Shown here: piece after piece, positions 1 through 7,963 of the stretch
Position numbering within the stretch: the first letter of the stretch is position 1
Layout: each line of letters starts with the position of its first letter
From: Ancylobacter polymorphus
GTDB taxonomy: Bacteria; Pseudomonadota; Alphaproteobacteria; Rhizobiales; Xanthobacteraceae
Length of the DNA stretch: 64,000 nucleotides
Direction: 5' to 3'
Assembly (NCBI RefSeq): GCF_022836935.1
Contig: NZ_CP083239.1
Coordinates: 4,168,001-4,232,000, forward strand
Program-made: the position numbers and the translations under genes
Notes under the pieces: model-generated
Told to the model about the DNA's origin: nothing
Databases searched by the model: none
Seen by the model: the letters and a program-made list of their open reading frames with translations, nothing else

Positions 1-1
1 C

Positions 2-256
2 ATCCGCATCAACGCGGTCGGGCCGGGCCGCACCAAAACCGCGCTGTGGATCAACCGCGCCACCAAAATGGCTGCCGAGCGCGGCGTGCCGGTGGACGAG
101 ATCTACGCGGAATTCGCGGAAGAAATCCCGCTGAAACGCTTCGCCGAGCCGGACGAGATCGCGGTCATGGTCGCGTGGCTCGCCAGCCCGCTCGCCAGCT
201 ACATCACCGGCCAATCCATCAATGTCGACGGCGGCATCGCGCGCGGCCTCGTTTAA
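2..256 (+). CDS. Short-chain dehydrogenase/reductase (SDR), C-terminal fragment
   Basis: The gene is cut by the left edge; 84 codons remain, ending in TAA. The visible part carries the SDR C-terminal pattern: INAVGPG near the start, a variable substrate loop, a PDEIA helix, the LASPLASYITGQ segment and the closing NVDGG. This is the classical NAD(P)-dependent SDR fold, but the Rossmann and YxxxK motifs lie outside the window, so the substrate cannot be read. It lies 11 bases upstream of an MmgE/PrpD gene on the same strand and is probably the preceding cistron of the same catabolic operon. Confidence 0.85.
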   Translation: MRINAVGPGRTKTALWINRATKMAAERGVPVDEIYAEFAEEIPLKRFAEPDEIAVMVAWLASPLASYITGQSINVDGGIARGLV

Positions 257-267
257 AGGAGAACAGA

Positions 268-1635
268 ATGTCCCACAAAGACGTCACCCGCCAGCTCGCC
301 GCCTGGATCGTCGGCTGCAAGCTCGCCGACATTCCCGCCTCGGTTCAGGCCGAGGGCGTGCGCACCTTCTTCAACTGGATGGGCTGCGCCGTCGGCGGCG
401 CCCGCCACGAGACGGTGGACCGCGCGCTCGCCGGAATCTCGCCCTTCGCCGGCAAGCCGCAGGCGACCGTGATCGGGCGCGGCGAGCGGCTGGACGTGCC
501 GAACGCGGCGCTGATCAACGGCATCTCCTCGCATGTGCTCGACTATGACGACACCCATCTGAAGACCATCATCCACCCCGCCGGCCCGGTCGCCTCCGCT
601 TTGCTGGCGGCGGCGGAATATCACCCAATGACCGGCGCGGACTTCCTCAACGCGCTGATCGTCGGCGTGGAAGTGGAGTGCCGGATCGGCAACAGCGTCT
701 ATCCCGCCCATTACGATCGCGGCTGGCACATCACCGGCACGACCGGCGTGTTCGGCGCCGCCGCCGCCGTCGGCCACATGCTGAAGCTCGACGCCACCCA
801 GATGACCTGGGCGCTCGGCATCGCCGCGACGCAGGCCTCGGGACTGCGCGAAATGTTCGGCACCATGTGCAAGAGCTTGCATCCCGGCGCAGCCGCCCGC
901 AACGGCGCGCTCGCCGCCTTCCTCGCCAAGGCCGGCTTCGACAGTTCGCTGCAGGCGATCGAGGCGCCGCGCGGCTTCGCCAATGTGCTCTCCACCAAGC
1001 AGGATTATAACGAGATCCTCGGCGGGCTGGGCGAGACCTGGGAAGCGGGCCTCAACTCCTACAAGCCCTTCGCCTGCGGCATCGTCATCCACCCCACCAT
1101 CGACGGCTGCCAGCAGCTGCGCGAGGAGCTGGGCGACGCAGTGAACCAGATCGCCGCCGTGCGCCTGCGCACCCATCCGCTGGTGCTGGAACTCACCGGC
1201 AAGCGCACGCCGAAGACCGGGCTGGAGACCAAGTTCAGTGTCTTCCACGCCGCCGCCTGCGCCCTGCTGCGCGGCGATGGTTCGCCCACCGCCTTCACCG
1301 ACGAGGCGGCCAACGCGCCGGATATCATCGCCCTGCGCGACAAGGTGGACGCCACCTCCGACACCGCCATCCACGAGGCCTCCGTGGTGATCGAGGTGGA
1401 GTTCAATGACGGCCGCACGATCGAGAAGACCATCGACCGCGCCATCGGCAGCCACGACAAGCCGCTGAGCAACGAGCACCTCGCGCGCAAATTCGCCCAC
1501 CAGTCGGCGCTGGTCGTCGGCGACGAGGTGACGGAACGGCTCATGGCGCTGTGCTGGCGCCTGCCGGAGCTGACCGATGCCGGCGAGATCGCCCGCGCCT
1601 CGGTGCCGGCCGGCCTGCGCGACGCGGCGGAGTGA
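268..1635 (+). CDS. MmgE/PrpD family protein (copy 1)
   Basis: 455 residues, the usual length for MmgE/PrpD, a family that includes 2-methylcitrate dehydratase, cis-aconitate decarboxylase and iminodisuccinate epimerase. ATG 268 is chosen because AAGGAG sits six bases before it. Family hallmarks are visible: SHVLDYDDTH (about residues 90-99), GVEVECRIGNSVYP, GWHITGTTGVFGAAAAVG and KSLHPGAAARNG. The family converts polycarboxylates by dehydration, epimerisation or decarboxylation without a redox cofactor. Its neighbours are beta-decarboxylating dehydrogenases that overlap or nearly abut it, so it probably prepares a hydroxy-acid substrate for them. The exact substrate is unknown. A divergent paralogue lies at 7964-9391. 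Confidence 0.9.
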   Translation: MSHKDVTRQLAAWIVGCKLADIPASVQAEGVRTFFNWMGCAVGGARHETVDRALAGISPFAGKPQATVIGRGERLDVPNAALINGISSHVLDYDDTHLKTIIHPAGPVASALLAAAEYHPMTGADFLNALIVGVEVECRIGNSVYPAHYDRGWHITGTTGVFGAAAAVGHMLKLDATQMTWALGIAATQASGLREMFGTMCKSLHPGAAARNGALAAFLAKAGFDSSLQAIEAPRGFANVLSTKQDYNEILGGLGETWEAGLNSYKPFACGIVIHPTIDGCQQLREELGDAVNQIAAVRLRTHPLVLELTGKRTPKTGLETKFSVFHAAACALLRGDGSPTAFTDEAANAPDIIALRDKVDATSDTAIHEASVVIEVEFNDGRTIEKTIDRAIGSHDKPLSNEHLARKFAHQSALVVGDEVTERLMALCWRLPELTDAGEIARASVPAGLRDAAE

Positions 1636-1640
1636 GCGCG

Positions 1641-2738
1641 GTGACGACACACGCCCCTCTGCGCATCGGCGTTCTCAATGGCGACGATATCGGCCATGAG
1701 ATCGTCCCCGCCGCCCACGCCATCGCCGATGCGGCGGCGCGGGCGAGCGGCCTCGCCATTGACTGGCGCCCCATGCCGCTCGGCCGCAAGGCGCTGGACG
1801 AGCTGGGCCACACCATGCCGCCGGGCACGCTGGAGACGCTCGGCACGCTCGACGGCTTCATCCTCGGGCCCATCGGACATCAGGCCTATCCCAAGGTGCC
1901 GGAGGCGATCAACCCGCACCCGATCCTGCGCAAGAGCTTCGATCTGTTCGCCAATGTGCGCCCCACCCGCTCCTATCCCGGGCTCGGCTGCCTCTATGAC
2001 GACATCGACCTCGTCATCGTGCGCGAGAACAATGAGGGCTTCCAGCCGGACCGCAACGTGGTGGCCGGCTCGGGCGAGTTCCGCCCGACGCACGACACCA
2101 CCATCTCGGTGCGCGTCATCACCCGCGAGGGCAGCCGCAAGGTCGCCCGCGCCGCCTTCGAGATCGCCCGCGCCCGCAAGAAGCGGCTCACCGTGGTGCA
2201 CAAGAACACGGTGTTCAAGCTCGGCTGCGGCATGTTCGTGGAAGAGTGCTACGAGGCCGGCAAGGAATTCCCCGATGTCGCCATCGAGGAAGTCATCGTC
2301 GACACCTTCGCCATGAAGCTGGTGCGCGAGCCGCAGCGCTTCGACGTCGTCGTCACGACAAACATGTTCGGTGACATCCTCACCGACGAGGCGGCCGGCC
2401 TCGTCGGCGGGCTCGGCATGGCGCCGGGCCTGTGTATCGGGCGCGGCGAGATCGCCATGGCGCAGGCCACCCACGGCTCGGCGCCCGATATCGCCGGCAA
2501 GGGGCTGGCCAACCCCTATGCAATGATCGAATCCACCCGCATGCTCATCGAATGGCTCGGCCGCCGGCGCGGCATTCCCGCCGCCGCCGAGGCCAGCGCG
2601 CGGATGAAGGCGGCGATCGAGGCCGCGCTCGCCGATCCCGCCACCCGCACCCCCGACATTCGCGGCACCGGCACCCAGGCCGACATGACCCGCGCCATTC
2701 TTTCCCATCTGGAGACCCGCACCCATGCGCCGGCATAA
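1641..2738 (+). CDS. Isopropylmalate/isocitrate dehydrogenase family protein
   Basis: 365 residues from GTG 1641, which has GGCGGAG about nine bases upstream; GTG 1632, overlapping the previous stop as GTGA, is the alternative. The fold is that of NAD-dependent beta-decarboxylating dehydrogenases. Visible are [11 protein letters not shown] at the N terminus, FANVRP, the VRENNEG loop, the VVHKNTVFK lysine segment, the [19 protein letters not shown] metal-aspartate motif and [12 protein letters not shown]. These enzymes oxidise a 2-hydroxy acid with a 3-carboxylate and release CO2. The N terminus has GDD where the family usually has GDG. The FQPDRN stretch differs from LeuB and Icd, so the substrate is probably different. 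It is translationally coupled to its neighbours. Confidence 0.85.
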   Translation: MTTHAPLRIGVLNGDDIGHEIVPAAHAIADAAARASGLAIDWRPMPLGRKALDELGHTMPPGTLETLGTLDGFILGPIGHQAYPKVPEAINPHPILRKSFDLFANVRPTRSYPGLGCLYDDIDLVIVRENNEGFQPDRNVVAGSGEFRPTHDTTISVRVITREGSRKVARAAFEIARARKKRLTVVHKNTVFKLGCGMFVEECYEAGKEFPDVAIEEVIVDTFAMKLVREPQRFDVVVTTNMFGDILTDEAAGLVGGLGMAPGLCIGRGEIAMAQATHGSAPDIAGKGLANPYAMIESTRMLIEWLGRRRGIPAAAEASARMKAAIEAALADPATRTPDIRGTGTQADMTRAILSHLETRTHAPA

Positions 2739-3831
2739 AATCGCGCTCATTCCCGGAGACGGCATCGGCTCCGACGTCATCAACGCCGGCCGCGAGGTGC
2801 TGGACGCGCTGGCCGCCAGCGATGGCGGCTTCGGCTTCGATTTCGAGAGCTTCGACTGGGGCTCCGACCGCTACCGCCGCACCGGCACGATGATGCCGGA
2901 AGACGGCGTCGACACGCTGCGCGGCTTCGACGCCATCTATTTCGGCGCGGTCGGCGACCCGAAGATTCCCGACCACATCACCCTGTGGGAACTGCGCCTC
3001 GCCATCTGCCAGGGGCTCGACCAATACGCCAATGTCCGCCCCTCGCGCCTCCTGCCGAACATCACCGGCCCGCTGCGGCCGGAACTCGGCAAGGACATCG
3101 ACTGGGTAATCGTGCGCGAGAACAGCGAGGGCGAATATGCCGGCGCGGGGGGTCGGGCGCATCGCGGCCTGCCGATCGAGGTCGGCATCGATGTGTCGGT
3201 GTTCACCCGCACCGGCATCGAGCGCGTCTGCCGCTTTGCCTGCGAGCTCGCCATGTCGCGCCCGCGCAAAAAGCTCACCATCGTCACCAAGTCCAATGCC
3301 CAGCGTCACGGCATGGTGCTGTGGGACGAGGTGTGCAAGGGCGTCATCAAGGACTTCCCCGAACTCGATGTCGACTGGATGCTGGTCGACGCCATGACCA
3401 TGCGCCTCGTTCTGCGGCCGGGCACGGTGGACACGGTGCTCGCCACCAATCTGCATGCCGATGTGCTCTCCGACCTCGCCTCGGCGCTGAGCGGCAGCCT
3501 CGGCATCGGCGCCACCGCGAACCTCGCGCCGGACCGTTCCACCCCTTCCATGTTCGAGCCGATCCACGGCTCCGGCTTCGACCTGATCGGCAAGGGCATC
3601 GCCAACCCGATCGGCTCCTTCTGGAGCGCGGTGATGATGCTGGAACATCTCGGCGAGACCGCCGCCGCCGCGCGGCTGATGGCGGCGATCGAGACCGTGA
3701 CGGCGGAGGGCACCACGCTGACACACGATCTCGGCGGAACGGCGGGCACGGCCCAAGTGACGGCGGCGGTGATCACTAGCCTTCAACGTCAAAGTGTCGC
3801 AGAAGCCGGCACAACCCGGAGCGTGGCGTAA
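2725..3831 (+). CDS. Tartrate dehydrogenase/decarboxylase-like (TtuC family)
   Basis: 368 residues; the ATG overlaps the 3' end of the previous gene by 14 bases. The sequence has IALIPGDGIG, FDWGSDRY, the ICQGLDQYANVRP block, VIVRENSEGEY, KSNAQRHGMVLWDEV and the NLHADVLSDLASALSGSLG aspartates. The F-x-WGS and ICQG-DQYANVRP blocks are typical of tartrate dehydrogenase (TtuC), which oxidises D-malate, tartrate or related 2-hydroxydiacids with NAD, Mn2+ and K+. Tartrate or malate is the family expectation rather than a demonstrated substrate, because this locus carries a second TtuC-like enzyme (6852-7937) plus an IMDH-type enzyme. Confidence 0.85.
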   Translation: MRRHKIALIPGDGIGSDVINAGREVLDALAASDGGFGFDFESFDWGSDRYRRTGTMMPEDGVDTLRGFDAIYFGAVGDPKIPDHITLWELRLAICQGLDQYANVRPSRLLPNITGPLRPELGKDIDWVIVRENSEGEYAGAGGRAHRGLPIEVGIDVSVFTRTGIERVCRFACELAMSRPRKKLTIVTKSNAQRHGMVLWDEVCKGVIKDFPELDVDWMLVDAMTMRLVLRPGTVDTVLATNLHADVLSDLASALSGSLGIGATANLAPDRSTPSMFEPIHGSGFDLIGKGIANPIGSFWSAVMMLEHLGETAAAARLMAAIETVTAEGTTLTHDLGGTAGTAQVTAAVITSLQRQSVAEAGTTRSVA

Positions 3832-3855
3832 AATCTGGAAGCGTTCCAGCGCCGA

Positions 3856-3867
3856 ATTGTTTACAAT
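3856..3867. promoter_or_regulatory. ATTGT-N2-ACAAT palindrome before GntR gene 1
   Basis: ATTGTTTACAAT has perfect 5-base arms around a 2-base centre, the usual shape of a GntR/FCD operator. It ends six bases before the ATG of the GntR gene, so binding there would block its own start. Its TACAAT half also resembles a -10 box. The same palindrome recurs at 6571 and 6760. Confidence 0.55.
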
Positions 3868-3873
3868 CGACGG

Positions 3874-4575
3874 ATGAGCATCATCAGCGATTCCGCGCCC
3901 CTCAGCGATCTGTCAGTTGTGAAGAGCGTCTCGCTCACGAGCGCGCTCGAGAAGGAACTCGAGCGCCTCATTCTCACGGGCGAGCTGGAGCCGGGGGTTC
4001 GGATCAACGAGATCCACCTTTCGAACCGCTTCGGCACCAGCCGCGGCCCGATCCGCGAGGCCACCCGCAGCCTGGAGGCCAAGGGCTTGGTCGAAGTCGT
4101 CCGCAATCGCGGTGTCTTCGTCCGGCGCCTCTCCGTCGAGGATGCGGTGGAAATCTACGATGTGCGTGCCGCGCTGTTCGGCCAGGCCGGGCGGCTCTTG
4201 GCCGAGCGCATGACCGACGGACTGCTGGCCGAGCTGACCCGTATGGTCGACGAGATGGACGCGGTCGCCGAGCGCGGCAGCTTCGACGACTACTACCCGC
4301 TCAATCTCGGCTTTCACAATCTCATCGTCGGCTCCTGCGGCAACCGCACGCTGCAGGCGGAGTACCACCGCTTCGTCAACAAGCTGCACCTGTTCCGCGC
4401 CCGCGCGCTGGTGCAGGGCGGCGGCCTCGCCGTTTCCAATCGCGAGCACCGGGCGATGCTGGAAGCGCTGGCCTCCGGCGATGGCGACCGGGCGCAGATG
4501 ACGCATTGGCGGCATGTGGCGCTGGCCAAGCGCCGGCTCATCGCCGCCGTCGACGGCCCGGCGCGGCACGACTGA
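3874..4575 (+). CDS. GntR family transcriptional regulator, FCD domain (copy 1)
   Basis: 233 residues. An N-terminal winged helix-turn-helix (about residues 20-85) contains LILTGELEPGVRINEIHLSNRFGTSRGPIREA in the normal GntR arrangement. It is followed by an all-helical FCD ligand domain with YDVRAALFGQAGRLLAER and a histidine-bearing NLGFHNLIVGSCGN helix that would ligate a metal. FCD regulators usually sense a carboxylate from the pathway they control. No ribosome binding site precedes the ATG, while a TACAAT sequence lies six bases upstream, so the transcript may be leaderless. It directly follows the MmgE-IMDH-TtuC genes and probably controls them. Confidence 0.9.
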   Translation: MSIISDSAPLSDLSVVKSVSLTSALEKELERLILTGELEPGVRINEIHLSNRFGTSRGPIREATRSLEAKGLVEVVRNRGVFVRRLSVEDAVEIYDVRAALFGQAGRLLAERMTDGLLAELTRMVDEMDAVAERGSFDDYYPLNLGFHNLIVGSCGNRTLQAEYHRFVNKLHLFRARALVQGGGLAVSNREHRAMLEALASGDGDRAQMTHWRHVALAKRRLIAAVDGPARHD

Positions 4576-4625
4576 GTCGGCTTTTTCGAGCGCCGAGTCC
4601 TCAACGCGACCCACTTCCGGAACAA

Positions 4626-4735
4626 CGTCATCCTGAGGTGCCCGGCGTTTCGCCGGGCCTCGAAGGATGTTGAAGCAGCCCGCCCGATGAGCATCCTTCG
4701 AGGCTCGGGCTGCGCCCGAGCACCTCAGGATGACG
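4626..4735. repeat. Long intergenic palindrome (CGTCATCCTGAGGTGC family)
   Basis: CGTCATCCTGAGGTGC at the left is mirrored by GCACCTCAGGATGACG at the right. Further complementary segments lie inside (CATCCTTCGAGGC against GCCTCGAAGGATG, and GGCGAAACGCC-like arms). The whole can fold into a branched hairpin. It lies between the convergent GntR and PdxA-like genes, a common position for REP-type elements of Rhizobiales, and may act as a bidirectional transcript end. Confidence 0.8.
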
Positions 4736-4772
4736 TCGCACTGGGCGAGGTCGCCCCATGTCCGTCGCGCCC

Positions 4773-5801
4773 TCACGCAGCGGCGGCGCGGGCCTCGATC
4801 TTGCGCGCGGCTACCCGGGCGGCGAGGCGGACGGCGGACTGGAACGCGCCGATATCGGCGACGCCCTTGCCGACAATGTCGAAGGCCGTGCCATGCGCCG
4901 GGGTGGTGAACACCACCTCCAGCCCGGCGGTGATGGTCACGCCCTTGTTGAAGCCCTTCAGCTTGGTCGCGATCTGGCCCTGATCGTGATACATCGCCAG
5001 CACGCTGTCATAGGCGCCGGCAAAAGCCTTGAGATAAACCGTGTCGGACGGGAACGGCCCCTCGCAGGCGATGCCCTCCTTCGCCATCGCCTCCACCGCC
5101 GGGCGGATGAAGTCGATTTCCTCGGTGCCGAACAGACCGCCCTCGCCGCCATGCGGGTTGAGCGCGGCCACCGCGATGCGCGGGCGGGCAATGCCGGCCT
5201 TGCGCATGGTCTCGTCCGCCAGTCGCAGCGCGCCGCAGATGCTGTCATAGGTCACCTGGTCCAGCGCCGTGCGCAGCGAGACATGCGAGGTGACGCGGGT
5301 CATCCACTGCCCTTCCAGCACGTTCATCTCGCTGAACGGGCCCTTATGGTCGAGCAGATGCGCGAACATCTTGTGTTCGTCCGGGAAGCGCCAGCCGCCT
5401 TTGAACATGGCCTGCTTGTTCAGCGGGGCGAAGCAGACGCCATCGACCTCGCCGGCCTTGGCGAAGTCGATGGCGCGGGACAGCGTGTCGCCGGTCAGCC
5501 GGCCGGACTCGGGGTTGGCGATGCCGAGCGGGAACAGGTCGGGGTCGGTATTGCCGAGATCGACCATGGGAATGCCGGGCGCGCTCCAGTCCACCGCGCC
5601 GGGCGAGGCGTAGCGCACCAGGTCAAGGCTGACCCCGGCATGGCGCGCGCCCATGTCCAGCACACGCGCATCGCCCACCACGACGATCCGCGCCACATCG
5701 TCGAAGCCGCCCTCGCTCAGCAGGCGCGCGGTCTGTTCCGGGCCGATGCCGGTGCAATCGCCGGGGGTGAGGGCGAGAATGGGAAGCGGGTGCGCGGTCA
5801 T
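4773..5801 (-). CDS. PdxA family dehydrogenase, PdxA2-like
   Basis: 342 residues on the minus strand from ATG 5801. The sequence is a 4-hydroxythreonine-4-phosphate dehydrogenase homologue: LALTPGDCTGIGPE at the N terminus, NKQAMFKGG, the metal histidines in VTSHVSLRTA and MYHDQGQI, and TTPAHGTAFDIVGKG near the C terminus. The TPAHGTAFDI form resembles PdxA2 (4-phospho-threonate/erythronate dehydrogenases of sugar-acid catabolism), whereas biosynthetic PdxA usually has a VDHGTALD form. The reaction is NAD-dependent oxidation and decarboxylation. It sits four bases downstream of a GntR gene inside a catabolic island, again pointing to catabolism rather than vitamin B6 synthesis. No DUF1537 kinase partner is seen in the window. 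Confidence 0.85.
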   Translation of the reverse strand: MTAHPLPILALTPGDCTGIGPEQTARLLSEGGFDDVARIVVVGDARVLDMGARHAGVSLDLVRYASPGAVDWSAPGIPMVDLGNTDPDLFPLGIANPESGRLTGDTLSRAIDFAKAGEVDGVCFAPLNKQAMFKGGWRFPDEHKMFAHLLDHKGPFSEMNVLEGQWMTRVTSHVSLRTALDQVTYDSICGALRLADETMRKAGIARPRIAVAALNPHGGEGGLFGTEEIDFIRPAVEAMAKEGIACEGPFPSDTVYLKAFAGAYDSVLAMYHDQGQIATKLKGFNKGVTITAGLEVVFTTPAHGTAFDIVGKGVADIGAFQSAVRLAARVAARKIEARAAAA

Positions 5802-5805
5802 GGAA

Positions 5806-6543
5806 CTACCTGTCCTTGGGGCGTGACTGTCGGGGATCGAGCGGGCCGGGTCGCGCCTCGGTGGCGCTGTCGTCTTCCAGCGTGCGCAGGAAGCGCGCCT
5901 TGCCGGCGAGGATGTGCCGCTCCAGCAGCCGGGCCGCGCCGGTGCCGTCGCTCTGGCGCAGCGCCTCGAAAATGGCTTTGTGCTCGTCATTGGAGGTGCG
6001 CATTGAGCCGGGCAGCACCAGCCCGCGCCGGCGGAACAGATGCAGTTCCGCTTCCAGCAGCGGGTAGAGCTCGATCAGCTTGTCATTGTCGGAAGCGAGC
6101 ACGACCTGGCGGTGGAACTCGTTGTTCAGCGTGTAGAAGGTGGCGATGTCGGGTGCCTCGATCGCCGCGTCCATCTGCGCGATCAGCTCCGCCATCTCAC
6201 GCAGCTGCACCGTGGTGATGATGGCGGCCGCCAACCGCCCGGCCGTGCCGAACAGGCCGGCGCGGATGTCGTAGAGGTCGAGTGCCTCCTTGGTGGAGAC
6301 CTCGCGCACGAAGAAGCCGCGATTGAGTTCGCTGCGCAGCAGGCCGATCTGCTCCAGCGCCCGGCACGCCTCGCGCACCGGACCCCGGCTGATGCCGAGC
6401 CGCAGCGCCAGCGTGCTTTCATTGATGCGCGTGCCGCCGGTGAGTTCGCCAGTGCCGATCATCCGCTCGATCTCGCGCTGGATCAGCGGCACGAAGGAGG
6501 CGGTGCGGGGCGTGCGCGGGGGAGGAGCGACCGGGCGGAGCAT
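5806..6543 (-). CDS. GntR family transcriptional regulator, FCD domain (copy 2)
   Basis: 245 residues, transcribed leftwards into the PdxA2-like gene with a four-base gap. The winged helix-turn-helix carries MIGTGELTGGTRINESTLA and LRLGISRGPVREACRALEQ. The FCD domain shows YDIRAGLFGTAGRLAA and the NNEFHRQVVLASDNDKLIEL metal-histidine helix. It is paralogous to the regulator at 3874-4575 and both genes carry the same upstream palindrome. It is divergent from the TtuC-like gene at 6852, so it is well placed to control both directions. The ligand is unknown but is expected to be an organic acid of this pathway. Confidence 0.9.
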   Translation of the reverse strand: MLRPVAPPPRTPRTASFVPLIQREIERMIGTGELTGGTRINESTLALRLGISRGPVREACRALEQIGLLRSELNRGFFVREVSTKEALDLYDIRAGLFGTAGRLAAAIITTVQLREMAELIAQMDAAIEAPDIATFYTLNNEFHRQVVLASDNDKLIELYPLLEAELHLFRRRGLVLPGSMRTSNDEHKAIFEALRQSDGTGAARLLERHILAGKARFLRTLEDDSATEARPGPLDPRQSRPKDR

Positions 6544-6570
6544 GGCGCCATTTCGTCGCCAAAATCGCTG

Positions 6571-6582
6571 ATTGTCAACAAT
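6571..6582. promoter_or_regulatory. ATTGT-N2-ACAAT palindrome, site near GntR gene 2
   Basis: ATTGTCAACAAT has perfect 5-base arms and begins 28 bases upstream of the start of the leftward GntR gene. It is the same motif as at 3856-3867, which suggests one operator recognised by one or both FCD regulators. Confidence 0.55.
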
Positions 6583-6759
6583 GATGATTGAAATGACAGG
6601 GATAGCCCGACAGATGGCGCCCCGCGTCTTGCCGCAGGGGAAGCGTAAATCAGTCGGACATTTTACACTTAAGTATCTGTTATAATTTTATTTTCTTTGA
6701 AACTGGCAACCACGCGCCTCCCAGATCGCCGCCAGGAGACAATCGGGCGCGCCGGAAAA

Positions 6760-6771
6760 ATTGTTGACAGT
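6760..6771. promoter_or_regulatory. ATTGT-N2-ACAAT-type palindrome, site near the TtuC-like gene
   Basis: ATTGTTGACAGT differs from the reverse complement of the 6571 site at a single position and lies 80 bases upstream of ATG 6852. It runs into a second small dyad, GACA-GT-TGTC (6766-6775). Its position fits an operator for the rightward unit. Confidence 0.5.
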
Positions 6772-6851
6772 TGTCGGTCCGTTGAACACTGTCCTGCCGC
6801 ACACGTCGCGGTGCCGCCGCCGAAATCCCGCCTGATCTCCAAGGAGTTTCC

Positions 6852-7937
6852 ATGACGACCTATTCCATAGCGGTCATTCCCGGCGACGGGATCGGCAATG
6901 AGGTGGTGCCGGAGGCGCAGCGCGTTCTGGAGGCGGCGAGCCGCATTGGCGGCTTCTCCTTCGACTGGACCCATTACGACTGGAGCTGCGAGCGCTTCGC
7001 CAAGACCGGGGCGATGATGCCCGCCGATGGCTTGCAGCAAATCCGCCACAAGGACGCGATCTTCCTCGGCGCCGTCGGCTTTCCCGGCGTGCCGGATCAT
7101 GTCTCGCTCTGGGGCCTGCTGATCCCGATCCGCCGCAGCTTCCACCAATATGTGAATCTGCGGCCGGTGAAGCTGCTCGCCGGCGTCGAAAGCCCGCTGA
7201 AGGGCCGCGAGGCCGGCTCGATCGACTTCTATGTCGTGCGCGAGAACAATGAGGGCGAGTATTCCTCCATTGGCGGCCGGCTCTATGAGGGGCTGGAGGA
7301 CGAGCTGGTGATGCAGCAGTCCATCTTCACCCGCCGTGGCTGCGACCGGGTGATGCGCTACGCCTTCGAGCTGGCCAAGGGCCGCAAGCAGCACGTCACC
7401 TCGGCCACCAAGTCGAACGGCATAAGCCACACCATGCCGTATTGGGACGAGCGCTTCGCCGCGATCTCGAAGGAATATCCCGGCTTCACCACCGACCAGT
7501 TCCACATCGACATTCTCACCGCGCATTTCGTCCGCAATCCGGACTGGTTCGACGTAGTGGTCGCCTCCAACCTGTTCGGCGACATCCTGTCCGATCTCGG
7601 CCCGGCGGTGGTGGGCTCCATCGGCATCGCGCCCGGCGGCAACATCAATCCCGAGAAGGACTACCCCTCCATGTTCGAGCCGGTGCACGGCTCGGCGCCG
7701 GATATCGCCGGCAAGGGCGTGGCCAACCCCATCGGCCAGATTTGGTCGGGAGCCATGATGCTGCGCCATCTCGGCGAGGAAGCCACCGCCGCCGCCATCG
7801 AAAAGGCGATCGAGGATGTGCTCGCCCGCCGCGACAGCCTCACCCGCGACCTCGGCGGCACCGCCGGCACGCGCGAACTCACCGACGCCATCATCGGTGC
7901 CCTGCCTTCCGTCGCCGCCCGTGCCCCGGCCGCCTGA
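6852..7937 (+). CDS. Tartrate dehydrogenase-like beta-decarboxylating dehydrogenase (copy 2)
   Basis: 361 residues; ATG 6852 follows AAGGAG by five bases. Motifs in order: SIAVIPGDGIGNEVVPEA, HYDWSCERFAKTGAMMP, the QYVNLRP substrate-arginine segment, YVVRENNEGEYS, ATKSNGISHTMPYWDER, and NLFGDILSDLGPAVVGSIG with the metal aspartates, then [14 protein letters not shown]. It belongs to the TtuC/IMDH family acting on 2-hydroxydiacids with NAD and a divalent metal. It is followed after 26 bases by an MmgE/PrpD gene, the same enzyme pairing as in the left half of the island. IPIRRSFHQYVNLRP differs from the ICQG form of copy 1, so the two probably act on different substrates. Confidence 0.85.
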   Translation: MTTYSIAVIPGDGIGNEVVPEAQRVLEAASRIGGFSFDWTHYDWSCERFAKTGAMMPADGLQQIRHKDAIFLGAVGFPGVPDHVSLWGLLIPIRRSFHQYVNLRPVKLLAGVESPLKGREAGSIDFYVVRENNEGEYSSIGGRLYEGLEDELVMQQSIFTRRGCDRVMRYAFELAKGRKQHVTSATKSNGISHTMPYWDERFAAISKEYPGFTTDQFHIDILTAHFVRNPDWFDVVVASNLFGDILSDLGPAVVGSIGIAPGGNINPEKDYPSMFEPVHGSAPDIAGKGVANPIGQIWSGAMMLRHLGEEATAAAIEKAIEDVLARRDSLTRDLGGTAGTRELTDAIIGALPSVAARAPAA

Positions 7938-7963
7938 CGCTCGACATAAAGAGGAAACGCCCC

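Larger units (their letters stand above)
6544..6851. promoter_or_regulatory. Divergent promoter region of the catabolic island
   Basis: These 308 bases separate the leftward GntR-PdxA2 unit from the rightward TtuC-MmgE unit and hold no gene. They include an AT-rich stretch at about 6656-6706 with a TATAAT at 6681-6686, unusual in this GC-rich window. An ATTGT-N2-ACAAT-type palindrome lies near each end. A strong AAGGAG ribosome binding site (6841-6846) precedes ATG 6852. Confidence 0.6.

Noticed and set aside
46..267. N-terminal extension of the first MmgE/PrpD protein
   Set aside because: It overlaps the SDR reading frame, is Arg-rich and lacks family similarity; ATG 268 has an ideal ribosome binding site.
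253..1650. 465-codon minus-strand open frame antisense to MmgE/PrpD
   Set aside because: Gly/Val/His/Asp-rich shadow caused by GC-biased codon positions; the same pattern appears opposite nearly every gene here.
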